Positions 46,037 to 54,167 are shown, counted from the first letter of the stretch. The stretch is 64,000 nucleotides of DNA from Halococcus qingdaonensis (GCF_024508235.1 NZ_CP101943.1:1364001-1428000), one strand, 5' to 3'. Notes: a model not told the origin generated them from the letters alone. Made by a program: numbers and translations.

Positions 46037-47032
46037 CTACGGTCGCGGCGCGGCCTTCTGGAGCGCCGTTTCGGCGATGTTGCCGCCGTAGTCGGCACTG
46101 CGCGACAGCGAGTCCGCGACGAGACCGAGCCGTTTGACGCGCTGGGGATCGAGCGTTCGGAGCAGGTCGTCCACTTCGCGGGCACGTTCGTCGACCGTCT
46201 CGATGCCCGCCATCGCCTCGTTGGCCAGTTCGACGGCCTCGTCGGAATCCTCCGAGAGCAGCGCGTCCATCGCCGTCTCGACGACCGCTGCGGCGTCGCT
46301 GTGGAGCGTCCCGAGCGCTTCGCCCGCGTCGTCGGGGACGCCGTCGAGCGCACCCGCGAGATCGGCGATCTTGGTCGCGTGATCGGCGACGCGTTCGAGC
46401 TGGCGCGCACTCGTATGGTAGTCGAAACACGTCTCGCGCGGCAGGCCGATGTCGGACGCCGCGCTCGGATGACGGAGCGCACCCCGGAAGACGCGCGAGG
46501 TCATATACCAGAGCCGATCGACGTCGTCGTCGCGCTCGATGACGTCGGCCGCCAGGTCCTCGTCACCGGTCCGCAGCGCCGTCACGGCGTCGTCGAGCAT
46601 GGTGAGCGCGACCAGTCGCATCCGTGTGACGGCGTTGTGGATCGACAGTTCGGCTGAGTCGAGAAGATCCTGCAAACACACGTGCTCGGCCGTCTCCTCG
46701 ATGATTTCGAGCCCTACCAGCCCCTGGGCGGTCTCCCGGATGGTCCGGCGCTGAGCGGCGTCGACGCTCGCCGTTTCGAGCGTGATAACGTCGAACCCGC
46801 TGACGTACATCGTCACGACCGCACGGGTGAGTTCGCCGTCGTTCAATCCCGTCACGTCGAGCGTCCCCTCGGCGTTCTCGGTCTCGGTGCGTGGGGCGAG
46901 CAACAGCGATCCCTCCTCGGGGTAGAACTCGATCTCGCCGCCGGCCTCGACGCCGTGGGCGGTCGCCCACCCCTTCGGCAACGAGACGGTGTACGTCGAG
47001 CCCCCGGTGACCTGCACCTTGCGCGTCTCCAT
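46037..47032 (-). CDS. PhoU-domain protein with N-terminal AbrB DNA-binding domain
   Basis: A 331-residue protein. Residues 1-50 form a SpoVT/AbrB swapped-hairpin (R-K-V-Q-V-T-G-G-S-T-Y-T-V-S-L-P-K-G-W-A). The rest contains two PhoU-like helical bundles with D-R-L-W-Y-M-T-S-R and E-R-V-A-D-H-A-T-K-I-A-D. Haloarchaeal PhoU-AbrB proteins are thought to regulate phosphate uptake genes. It is divergent from a second PhoU gene with AT-rich promoter elements between. ATG 47032 is used since the AbrB strand starts immediately. Confidence 0.88.
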   Translation of the reverse strand: METRKVQVTGGSTYTVSLPKGWATAHGVEAGGEIEFYPEEGSLLLAPRTETENAEGTLDVTGLNDGELTRAVVTMYVSGFDVITLETASVDAAQRRTIRETAQGLVGLEIIEETAEHVCLQDLLDSAELSIHNAVTRMRLVALTMLDDAVTALRTGDEDLAADVIERDDDVDRLWYMTSRVFRGALRHPSAASDIGLPRETCFDYHTSARQLERVADHATKIADLAGALDGVPDDAGEALGTLHSDAAAVVETAMDALLSEDSDEAVELANEAMAGIETVDERAREVDDLLRTLDPQRVKRLGLVADSLSRSADYGGNIAETALQKAAPRP

Positions 47033-47055
47033 GCTTCTGATCGTCACGCCGACAC

Positions 47056-47071
47056 AATAAATCCGTTTATT
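47056..47071. promoter_or_regulatory. AT-rich inverted repeat between the two phoU genes
   Basis: AATAAA, TCCG, TTTATT (47056-47071) is a perfect 6-bp inverted repeat about 24-39 nt upstream of the PhoU-AbrB ATG. It overlaps where its TATA box should be and may serve as promoter plus operator. Confidence 0.4.
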
Positions 47072-47263
47072 CTATATAGTAAATCGACGATTTGGTAAAT
47101 GGGTGGAAGACATCTATTGGTTGCCGCAAATCCAACGCTTCGGATCTGTAGCGGTACATAGTTCGATATTGAAATCGTTATTCATCCGAAATCGGTCGTC
47201 GATCGGCGTGTAGACGGTGATTTCGGCGAAGGGTACATTAGGTGGAGGGTCCGACGGGGCGAC

Positions 47264-47932
47264 ATGCCCCGCGAAAGCTATCAGGAGCAGCTCGACAGTC
47301 TCCGCGAGGACGTCCTCTACATGAGCGAGATCGTGCTCGAACGCCTCCGAATGGGGCTCGAAGCGCTCTCGACGAAGGACGAGCGCCTCGCACACGAAAT
47401 CATCGAAGGTGACGACGAGATCAATCGGATGTATCTCGATCTCGAACGGAGTTGCATCGATCTCTTCGCCCTCCAGCAGCCCGTCGCCGGCGATCTCCGC
47501 TTCATCGCCTCCTCGTTCAAGATCATCACCGATCTCGAACGGGTCGCCGATCTCGCCACCAATCTCGGCGAGTACACCCTCCAGGCCGAACGCGACGTCT
47601 TCCCCGAGGTCGATATCCAGGGTATCGGGGGCATCACCCAGGAGATGATCGAAGCGGCGATGACGGCCTACGACGAGAACGACATCGACGCCTGCTACGC
47701 CATCGACGAGCGCGACAACGAGCTCGACGATCTCTGTGAACGCGCCTCGGAGATCGTCGTCCGCGATCTCATCGAATCGGAGCTCGATCCGGCCGACACC
47801 GACCAGCTCATGGCCGACGTCTCCCGCCTGCTGCTCACGATCCGCGACCTCGAACGCGTCGGCGACCACGCCGTCAACATCTCCGCACGCACCCTCTACA
47901 TGGTCGACAACGACGACGAACTCATCTACTAG
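47264..47932 (+). CDS. phoU: Phosphate uptake regulator PhoU
   Basis: A 222-residue classical PhoU of two three-helix bundles. Metal-binding signatures E-I-I-E-G-D-D-E-I-N-R, D-L-E-R-V-A-D-L-A-T-N and D-L-E-R-V-G-D-H-A-V-N are all present. PhoU modulates the Pst phosphate transporter and its signalling. No pst gene is adjacent on this side. A TACATTA element is about 27 nt upstream of the ATG and a T5 tract (47937-47941) follows the stop. Confidence 0.93.
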   Translation: MPRESYQEQLDSLREDVLYMSEIVLERLRMGLEALSTKDERLAHEIIEGDDEINRMYLDLERSCIDLFALQQPVAGDLRFIASSFKIITDLERVADLATNLGEYTLQAERDVFPEVDIQGIGGITQEMIEAAMTAYDENDIDACYAIDERDNELDDLCERASEIVVRDLIESELDPADTDQLMADVSRLLLTIRDLERVGDHAVNISARTLYMVDNDDELIY

Positions 47933-47936
47933 TACC

Positions 47937-47941
47937 TTTTT
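47937..47941 (+). terminator. Oligo-T tract after phoU
   Basis: Five consecutive T residues lie 5-9 nt after the phoU stop codon. Archaeal RNA polymerase terminates at such tracts without needing a hairpin, so this is a likely termination site. Confidence 0.45.
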
Positions 47942-47950
47942 ACTTCGTCG

Positions 47951-48105
47951 GGTGGCCTCCCTGCGGTCGGCCACCACTCCTCGCAAAAAGCTACGCTAAA
48001 AACTCCCTGCTCGCGCCTGACGGCGCTCGCAGTGAACCGCGCTCACTGCTCACGGTTCACTCCGTTCACCGTTCGCTACCGAGGTTCTCCCTCCGGTCGA
48101 ACCTC
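47951..48105. repeat. Series of hairpins with a conserved loop
   Basis: Two of the hairpins, 47951-47975 and 48081-48105, have different 7-bp stems but loops that differ at one base: TCCCTGCGGTC and TCCCTCCGGTC. A repeated loop with changing stems suggests selection or a repeat-element origin rather than chance. Confidence 0.45.
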
Positions 48106-48472
48106 GCTTCGCTCGCGCGGACACTATCCCACTCTCCGCGACCGCCCGCAAACCGCACAGCACCGCCCCGCCGAAGCCCTCGCGCTCCCGGCGTTCCTGT
48201 GAGCCACAGGCGAACGGGTGCTCGGAGCGCGCGAAGCGTGCTCCGGCGGTCGCGCTCGCCCTTCATCCGCCAGGGACAGCATGATAAGCGATTCGACGGC
48301 AGAGAACGGAGATCGACGAAACGTTCGCAGAGACGTGGACAGCTTTCGACCGACTTGCGATGCAACGTTCCCCAGCCGGTAACTCGATCATTTCGATCGA
48401 GGCGTGATCTCGATCCATCCTAATGGATGGAAGGCGAGCGCCGAAGCACGAAGTCGACCAGAAAACGTGGCG

Positions 48473-50338
48473 TTAGTAGTGTCGTTCCTTCGGCTCGTAG
48501 CTCTTGTCCTCACCGTCGAGGATGACCGGCGCGTAGTAGAGATCGGGCGAGCCCTCGTTCCACGCGAGCATCGTGTGTTTGATCCAGTTCTCGTCGTCGC
48601 GGTCCTGATGCTCCTCGCGCCAGTGTGCACCTCGGAACTCGGTGCGGGCGAGCGCCGAGAGCGTGATCGCCTCGGCGAGATCGATGAGATTCCTGGTTTC
48701 GATCGTGTGCTGGAGATCGGTGTTGAACGTGCGCGAAGGGTCGTTGACGTAGACATCCTGATAGGCCTCGCGGGCCTCACGGATGTCGCGTAGCGCCTGC
48801 TTCAGCCCCTCCTCGTTGCGGAAGACGTTCACGTTCTCGGTCATCGACTCCTGGAGCTTCGAACGGATGTCGGCGTGTTGGACGCCGTCGTCTTTCTCCA
48901 AGAGATGCTCGATGCGCGCCTGTTCCTCGTCGAGCGCGCGCTCGACGGTTTCGTCCATGCCGACCACTGCGCCACCATCGGTTGCAGGGTCGTCGCCGGC
49001 CCGCCCGCCGTCGGCGGCCACACCGTCCTCGGAGGTGTCGATCGCGCCCGGCGAGACGGGAGTGTCGACGTCGCCGGAACCGATGCTCGCGGAGGGGCCC
49101 GTCTCGATCTCGGCGGTCTCCATCTCCTTGCCGGCGGCGTGACGACCTGCGCGTGCGCCGAAGACGATGAGTTCGGGCAGTGCGTTCCCGCCCAGCCGAT
49201 TCGAGCCGTGGACCGAGACGCAGGCACACTCGCCGGCGGCGTACAGTCCGTTGATACAGGTCTCGCCGTTCTCCGAGACCTCGATGCCGCCCATCGCGTA
49301 GTGCTGGCCGGGCTTGACGCGCATCGGGTCCTCCAGGGGGTTGACGCCCTCGAAATCCTCGGAGAGGTGGATGATGTTCTCGAGCCGATCGGTGATGCGC
49401 TCCTCGCCGAGGTGGCGCATGTCGAGGTGGACGTAGTCGTCCTCGAAGCCCCGGCCCGCGTTGATCTCGGTGAGTTCCGCTCGCGCCACGACGTCGCGAG
49501 AGGCGAGCTCGCCGACGTTTTTGGCGTAGCCACCCTCGAACATGAAGCGCTCGCCCTCGGCGTTGTAGAGGATGCCACCCTCGCCACGGACGCCCTCGGT
49601 GATGAGCACTCCCGTGGAGGGCAGCGTCGTCGGGTGGAACTGGATGAACTCCATGTCCTCCAGGGGAACGCCCGCCCGGTAGGCCATCGCGGGACCGTCA
49701 CCGGTGTTGGCGACGGCGTTCGTGGTGTGATCGTAGACCTGGCCCGGCCCACCCGTCGCGAGGATCACGCCGTTGCGGGCTTTGAACGCGTCGACCTCCC
49801 CGGTCTGGACGTCGTAGGCGACGACGCCGTGGCACTCGCGGTCCTCGGGCTCCGCGTGGTCCGTGACGGCGAGGCGGGAGACGTACCACTCGTCGTACAC
49901 GGTAATTCCTCGTTTGACGACCTGCTCGTACATCGTATGGAGTAGATGATGGCCGGTCTCCGCGCCGGCGTAGGTCGTCCGGGGGAAGGAGAGCCCGCCG
50001 AAGGGTCGCTGGCTCATCCGGCCATCGTCGTCCCGGGAGAAGGCCATCCCCCAGTGTTCGAGCTGGACGGTCTCTTTGGGGCTCTGATGGCAGAGCGTCT
50101 CGATGGCGGGTGCATCGCCCAGATAGTCCGAGCCCTTCATCGTGTCCTCGGCGTGGCTCTCGAAGGAGTCGCCGTCCCGGAGCACGGCGTTGATCCCGCC
50201 CTCGGCGGCCCCCGTGTGGCTTCGCACGGGATGGAGTTTCGAGACGAGGGCGACGTCCGCGCCCTCCTCGTTCGCCGCGACCGCCGCCCGAAGGCCGGCC
50301 CCGCCCGCGCCGACCACGATGACGTCGTGTTCGTGCAT
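48473..50338 (-). CDS. sdhA: Succinate dehydrogenase flavoprotein subunit SdhA
   Basis: The 621-residue catalytic subunit oxidises succinate to fumarate. FAD motif G-A-G-G-A-G-L at the N-terminus, the covalent-flavin His41 in S-H-T-G-A-A-E-G-G-I-N, then catalytic H-G-S-N-R-L-G-G-N-A-L-P-E-L. The C-terminal helical domain has R-I-E-H-L and R-E-A-Y-Q-D. A Gly/Asp/Ala/Ser-rich insertion of about 55 residues lies between the FAD domain (near residue 405) and the helical domain; it looks disordered. Last gene of the sdhCDBA cluster, separated from sdhB by an unusual 212-bp spacer. Confidence 0.97.
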   Translation of the reverse strand: MHEHDVIVVGAGGAGLRAAVAANEEGADVALVSKLHPVRSHTGAAEGGINAVLRDGDSFESHAEDTMKGSDYLGDAPAIETLCHQSPKETVQLEHWGMAFSRDDDGRMSQRPFGGLSFPRTTYAGAETGHHLLHTMYEQVVKRGITVYDEWYVSRLAVTDHAEPEDRECHGVVAYDVQTGEVDAFKARNGVILATGGPGQVYDHTTNAVANTGDGPAMAYRAGVPLEDMEFIQFHPTTLPSTGVLITEGVRGEGGILYNAEGERFMFEGGYAKNVGELASRDVVARAELTEINAGRGFEDDYVHLDMRHLGEERITDRLENIIHLSEDFEGVNPLEDPMRVKPGQHYAMGGIEVSENGETCINGLYAAGECACVSVHGSNRLGGNALPELIVFGARAGRHAAGKEMETAEIETGPSASIGSGDVDTPVSPGAIDTSEDGVAADGGRAGDDPATDGGAVVGMDETVERALDEEQARIEHLLEKDDGVQHADIRSKLQESMTENVNVFRNEEGLKQALRDIREAREAYQDVYVNDPSRTFNTDLQHTIETRNLIDLAEAITLSALARTEFRGAHWREEHQDRDDENWIKHTMLAWNEGSPDLYYAPVILDGEDKSYEPKERHY

Positions 50339-50405
50339 CCTTGTTCGTGATGAGGGCTACCCGGACTTGAGGTTGTTCATGCCCGGCGTCGAGTTCCGGG
50401 TTTTC

Positions 50406-50516
50406 TCAAGAAACGTCGTACTCCCCGGCTGGTTCGAGACCTGCGCGATCGATGTCTATCGCTTCGTATTTGCCCTCGAAACCCAGGAAGTCCGCAAAAG
50501 TCCTCGCCATTTTCAC
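50406..50516 (-). CDS. Candidate 36-residue microprotein between sdhB and sdhA
   Basis: The minus strand from GTG 50516 to TGA 50406 encodes 36 residues beginning M-K-M-A-R-T-F-A-D-F-L-G-F-E-G-K. A strong Shine-Dalgarno-like GGAGG (50525-50529) lies 8 nt before the GTG. The peptide is acidic with no membrane segment. It fills most of the 212-bp gap inside the sdh operon. Codon use is only moderately GC-biased at third positions (about 61% by my count), so it might be chance. Not a family I recognise. Confidence 0.35.
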   Translation of the reverse strand: MKMARTFADFLGFEGKYEAIDIDRAGLEPAGEYDVS

Positions 50517-50550
50517 GTGCTTCGCCTCCGTGCTAGATAACTCTATTACG

Positions 50551-51405
50551 TTACCAGAACTTCAGATTGTCCTTCACTGCCTCGCGCTTCATCTCCTGAA
50601 TGTGCTCGGTGAGCGGGATGTCCTTCGGGCAGACCTCGGTACAGGAGAACTGGGTCTGACAGCGCCAGACGCCGTGTTCCTGTTCGAGGATGTTCATCCG
50701 GTGTTGCTTGATGTCGTCGTCCTCGCGCTCGTCCATCGCGAACCGGTAGGCCTTGTTGATCGCGGCGGGGCCGAGATACTCGTTGTCGCCGGCGGCGATG
50801 TTACACGAGGACTGGCAGGCTCCACACCAGATACAGCGCGTGCTCATCTTCACTTTCTCGCGGTTCTCGCGGCTCTGGAGCTGCTCCTCCTCGTCGGGCG
50901 TCTCGCCCTGGAAGTACGGCTCGACGGCCTCCATCTGGTCGTAGAAATGCTCCATGTCGACCACGAGGTCCTTCTCGACCTCCTGGTGGGGGAGCGGTTC
51001 GACGCGCACGGGCCGCTGGTCCAGATCCTGGATCTGCGTCTGGCAGCCCAGCCGTTGTGAACCGTTGATGAACAGCGCGTCCGAGCCACAGACCGCCTGC
51101 CGGCAGGAGTGCCGGAAGGTGAGCGTCGAGTCGAACTCGTCGCGGGCGTACATCAGTGCATCGAGCACGGTCGTCCCCTGCGGTGCGGGCACGTGAAAGT
51201 CGTCGAAGCGCGGCTCGCGTTTGGCTTCGACCTCCGGATCGTAGCGGAACACCTTGAGGTGTGCGCGCGGCGTCTCGTCGCCGGTCGATTCCTCTTCGGT
51301 GCGCTGGGCTTCGCGTTCGCCCTCGGTGAGGCTCTTGCGTTCGAGGCGCTGCTCTTGTGGCGATTCGTCCGTTTCCTGTTCGCTTCGTTGTAGCTGTGTA
51401 CTCAT
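50551..51405 (-). CDS. sdhB: Succinate dehydrogenase iron-sulfur subunit SdhB
   Basis: The 284-residue subunit carries electrons from FAD to the quinone site. An N-terminal acidic extension of about 50 residues precedes the ferredoxin domain with C-R-Q-A-V-C-G-S-D-A and C-Q (2Fe-2S). The C-terminal domain has C-I-W-C-G-A-C-Q-S-S-C and C-Q-T-Q-F-S-C-T-E-V-C-P-K-D for the 4Fe-4S and 3Fe-4S centres. It follows sdhD by 4 nt. Confidence 0.97.
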   Translation of the reverse strand: MSTQLQRSEQETDESPQEQRLERKSLTEGEREAQRTEEESTGDETPRAHLKVFRYDPEVEAKREPRFDDFHVPAPQGTTVLDALMYARDEFDSTLTFRHSCRQAVCGSDALFINGSQRLGCQTQIQDLDQRPVRVEPLPHQEVEKDLVVDMEHFYDQMEAVEPYFQGETPDEEEQLQSRENREKVKMSTRCIWCGACQSSCNIAAGDNEYLGPAAINKAYRFAMDEREDDDIKQHRMNILEQEHGVWRCQTQFSCTEVCPKDIPLTEHIQEMKREAVKDNLKFW

Positions 51406-51409
51406 GTGT

Positions 51410-51775
51410 TTACACCAGTCCCGTCATCGCGAGTGCGAGTCGGATCCCCTGCACGACGAGTCCAACGCCGGCGATTGCCAGCACGCCAAGAACGACCTTC
51501 TTCTGGGTGCCCTTCAGACCCTGGTTCACCAGCGCGTTGAACACGCCGTTGACGCCGTGGAACGTCGCCGTCACGAGGAAGAGCACCATCGTGACGAAGT
51601 AGCCTACCTGGCTCATCCGCGCCTGCGAGCCCAGGAAAGTGATCTCGTAGGCGTGGTTGACGAAGTGCAGCAGCATGAAGTGGAAGGCGAGCACGATGAC
51701 GAGGAACGCCGCGGTCAGTCGCTGGAGGAACCACGCCCAGCCGCGCCGATCGAACGAGGAGTAGCGTTCGGCCAT
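51410..51775 (-). CDS. sdhD: Succinate dehydrogenase membrane subunit SdhD
   Basis: A 121-residue protein with three hydrophobic segments and a haem-ligand-type His in the first helix (L-A-F-H-F-M-L-L-H). It follows sdhC with no gap (stop and start adjacent), and precedes sdhB by 4 nt. It forms the membrane anchor with SdhC and reduces menaquinone. Confidence 0.9.
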   Translation of the reverse strand: MAERYSSFDRRGWAWFLQRLTAAFLVIVLAFHFMLLHFVNHAYEITFLGSQARMSQVGYFVTMVLFLVTATFHGVNGVFNALVNQGLKGTQKKVVLGVLAIAGVGLVVQGIRLALAMTGLV

Positions 51776-52168
51776 TCAGAAGGCCCCCGAGAGGAAGGTC
51801 GGCACGCTCGCGACGGCGATCGCACCCGTCAGCACGAGCGATGCGTAGAAGCTCTTGTCCTGCGATTCGAGACCCACGCCGAGATCGATGAACAGCAGCC
51901 GGATCCCGTTCATGATGTGGAAGGTCGCCACGGCGAGCAGCCCCACTTCGAGAACGCGAACCAACAGCAGACTTTCGAGCGAGCGCAGCGTCGTCGTGTA
52001 CAACTGCGGGCCGGAGATCGCGGTGCTCAGCACGGCGACGTGGGTGAACAGGTAGCCGATGAGCACCCAGCCGGTGAACTTGTGAAATATCCACGCCCAC
52101 ATGCCGGGCGCGAACTCCCGCCACCGCCCGAAGTCCTCGATGAGACCCCGATTATGCGACTGACTCAT
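51776..52168 (-). CDS. sdhC: Succinate dehydrogenase cytochrome b subunit SdhC
   Basis: A 130-residue membrane anchor with three helices. The segment [18 protein letters not shown] is diagnostic of SdhC, and [10 protein letters not shown] contains the haem ligand His. ATG 52168 lies about 28 nt after a TTTAT box, so the operon transcript is probably leaderless. First gene of sdhCDBA. Confidence 0.93.
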   Translation of the reverse strand: MSQSHNRGLIEDFGRWREFAPGMWAWIFHKFTGWVLIGYLFTHVAVLSTAISGPQLYTTTLRSLESLLLVRVLEVGLLAVATFHIMNGIRLLFIDLGVGLESQDKSFYASLVLTGAIAVASVPTFLSGAF

Positions 52169-52190
52169 GCACGTTAACGGTCGAACCCGC

Positions 52191-52200
52191 ATGATAAAGG
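52191..52200 (-). promoter_or_regulatory. TATA-like box of sdhCDBA
   Basis: CCTTTATCAT on the minus strand, centred 27-28 nt upstream of the sdhC ATG. This is the classical spacing for a leaderless transcript. Confidence 0.6.
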
Positions 52201-52294
52201 CGTTACGTCACCGGATAGCGCCACAGACCGCACGACGGCTCCCGATCCACGGCCGATACCGGCAATGGACGGCGGGCATATCGATAATAACTCA

Positions 52295-52311
52295 TAGCAA
52301 ATAAATTGCTA
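52295..52311. promoter_or_regulatory. Palindromic operator-like element upstream of the CDF gene
   Basis: TAGCAA, ATAAA, TTGCTA: a perfect 6-bp inverted repeat in 17 bp, about 38 nt upstream of the TATA-like element at 52346-52354 and about 70 nt upstream of the CDF exporter ATG. A metal-responsive repressor or activator site is plausible; nothing in the window identifies the protein. Confidence 0.42.
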
Positions 52312-52345
52312 ATCATGGCCAGCAACCGGAGTCATTTTGACAGTA

Positions 52346-52354
52346 GAGTTAATA
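52346..52354 (+). promoter_or_regulatory. TATA-like box of the CDF gene
   Basis: GAGTTAATA, centred about 28 nt upstream of the ATG at 52379. Confidence 0.45.
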
Positions 52355-52378
52355 CAGTCGGAGAACCGATAGTTGGTA

Positions 52379-53383
52379 ATGAGCGATACGCCAGTGCACA
52401 CTGGTGAGCAAGAGGGTGGTGGAGTCGGCAGCCACGGAGACGAGACGGGCCACGACCACGATCACGCGACCGGTCACGATCGTGTGGACGGTCACAGCCA
52501 CACAGGCAGCCACGGCGACACGAGCACCCGCAACCTCGCGCTCGTCGCGGTGATCAACCTGCTCGGCTTCCTCGCCGAGCTCGCCGGTGGCCTGCTGTTC
52601 GGCTCGGTCGCCCTGTTGAGCGACGCGATCCACATGCTGTTCGACGCGCTCGCGTACGTGATGGCGTTCGCTGCCTCCTACGTCGCCGCTCGCTACGGCA
52701 CCGACGATCGCTACTCGTTCGGCCTCCACCGGCTCGAACCGCTCTCGGCGTTCGTCAACGGCGCACTCCTGCTCCCGATGGTCGGCTTCATCCTCTACGA
52801 GGCGTACCAGCGCTTCGTCGACCCCGTCGCCATCGCCACCGGGCCGACGCTCGCCATCGCCGTCGGCGGTCTCGTGATAAATCTGCTGTCGGTCTACGTC
52901 ATCGAGGGCGGCGAGATGAGCCTCAACGAGCGCGGCGCGTTCTACCATCTCCTCGGCGATGCCGGCGGGTCGATCGCGGTCATCGTCTCCGTGCTCGCGG
53001 TCGAATACACGGGAGTCCGGATCGTCGACCCGATCACGGCGGGGCTCATCGCGCTCGTGATCGTCTGGAGCGCGGGCAAGCTCCTGCGCGGGAGCGGCCG
53101 GATCTTCCTCCACCGCACGCCGTTCGACGTCGCGGCAGTGCGCGCGACGATCGAGGAGACCGACGGTGTCGAGCGGGTCGCCGACCTCCACGCGTGGCAG
53201 ATCTGCAGCGAGATCATCATCGCCACCGCACACGTCGAAGCCGACACCGCCGCCGACGACAACGCGCTCACCCGACGCGTACACGACGTGCTCGCCACGA
53301 ACGACGTCGATCACGCGACCGTCGAACTCTGTCCATCCAGCGAGGACGATCACGCTCACCTCACTGCCCACGATCACCGCTGA
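52379..53383 (+). CDS. Cation diffusion facilitator (CDF/ZnT-type) metal exporter
   Basis: A 334-residue protein with six membrane helices. The N-terminus is a His-rich loop (H-D-H-D-H, G-H-S-H) that can gather Zn2+. TM2 has the metal site S-D-A-I-H-M-L-F-D and TM5 the H-L-L-G-D pattern. The C-terminal cytoplasmic domain (L-H-A-W-Q-I, H-A-T-V-E-L) is the dimerising metal-sensing domain and ends in another His cluster. Substrate likely Zn2+, Co2+ or Cd2+. ATG 52379 is preferred to GTG 52373. Confidence 0.93.
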   Translation: MSDTPVHTGEQEGGGVGSHGDETGHDHDHATGHDRVDGHSHTGSHGDTSTRNLALVAVINLLGFLAELAGGLLFGSVALLSDAIHMLFDALAYVMAFAASYVAARYGTDDRYSFGLHRLEPLSAFVNGALLLPMVGFILYEAYQRFVDPVAIATGPTLAIAVGGLVINLLSVYVIEGGEMSLNERGAFYHLLGDAGGSIAVIVSVLAVEYTGVRIVDPITAGLIALVIVWSAGKLLRGSGRIFLHRTPFDVAAVRATIEETDGVERVADLHAWQICSEIIIATAHVEADTAADDNALTRRVHDVLATNDVDHATVELCPSSEDDHAHLTAHDHR

Positions 53384-53506
53384 CCGACAGACGCCGGACC
53401 CGCTCGACCATACCCGCCACGAGAACGGGTCGTATCGACGGACAATCGAGGGGGAAGGAAAGGATCGAACCGGCCGGTATGGCGTGCGCACCGATCGTCG
53501 CGAGGG

Positions 53507-54091
53507 CTACGACTCGTAGTGGTGCCAGATGTAGAGCGTGGCGAGGCTGCGGTAGGGTCGCCAGCGTTCGGCGATCTCACGCATCTCCGCACGCGTCAAC
53601 TCCTCGCCATCACCGTACAGCGATTCGATGCCGCGGCGCACCGCGAGATCACCCAGCGGGAGGACGTCCTCACGACCGAGCGCGAAGATGAGATACATCC
53701 GCGCGGTCCACTCGCCGACGCCATGGATCTCGCCGAGCTCGTCGATGACTTCCTCGTCGGACGCGTCGGCGAGCCCCTCGCGACCGAGATCGCGCTCGCG
53801 GAACGCGCGGGCGGCGTTTCTGACGTACTCGGTTTTCGTCTCCCCGAGACCCGCATCGCTGAGTTCGTCGGCGTCGGCCGCGAGCACTGCCGCTGGCGTG
53901 ATCTCGTTGAAGCGCTCGAAGACACGTTCGCGGACGGCGTTCGCCGAGGCCGTCGAGACCGACTGGTTGATGATCGAGACGACCAGTCGCTCGAAGGGGT
54001 CTTCAGCGGTGTCGATCTCGAGTTCACCGAACTCCTCGACGAGCGCGCGCAGTACGGGATCCTCGCGGAGCGTCTCGTGGGCGTCGGACAC
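53507..54091 (-). CDS. DNA-3-methyladenine glycosylase II (AlkA-like)
   Basis: A 194-residue HhH-GPD glycosylase that removes alkylated bases. The helix-hairpin-helix I-H-G-V-G-E-W-T-A-R-M-Y and the catalytic Asp in L-P-L-G-D-L-A-V-R-R-G are visible. Length matches the short archaeal AlkA type with no N-terminal TBP-like domain. Convergent with the CDF gene; 123 bp between them contain an ACCCG/CGGGT stem near 53427-53450. Confidence 0.88.
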   Translation of the reverse strand: MSDAHETLREDPVLRALVEEFGELEIDTAEDPFERLVVSIINQSVSTASANAVRERVFERFNEITPAAVLAADADELSDAGLGETKTEYVRNAARAFRERDLGREGLADASDEEVIDELGEIHGVGEWTARMYLIFALGREDVLPLGDLAVRRGIESLYGDGEELTRAEMREIAERWRPYRSLATLYIWHHYES

Positions 54092-54167
54092 GTCTCGAAT
54101 GGGTGTGTGACGGCGATATCGGTTGTGGTCGCGGCGATCGCTCGCCAGCGACGCATCCGAATCGATC

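Larger units (their letters stand above)
47933..48472. other. GC-rich non-coding spacer with clustered inverted repeats
   Basis: This 540-bp gap between phoU and sdhA (their 3' ends face each other) has no credible gene. It holds at least four inverted repeats: GGTGGCC/GGCCACC (47951-47975), GCGCC/GGCGC (48013-48026), GTGAACC/GGTTCAC (48032-48060) and GAGGTTC/GAACCTC (48081-48105). The first and last share an almost identical 11-nt loop. The remainder (48110-48472) is GC-rich with short hairpins (e.g. GGAGC/GCTCC near 48215-48245) and nothing else I can identify. Confidence 0.6.

Noticed and set aside
48066-48365. 99-codon minus-strand frame in the hairpin-rich spacer
   Set aside because: Arginine-rich translation of palindromic DNA; no acidic bias and no start signal.
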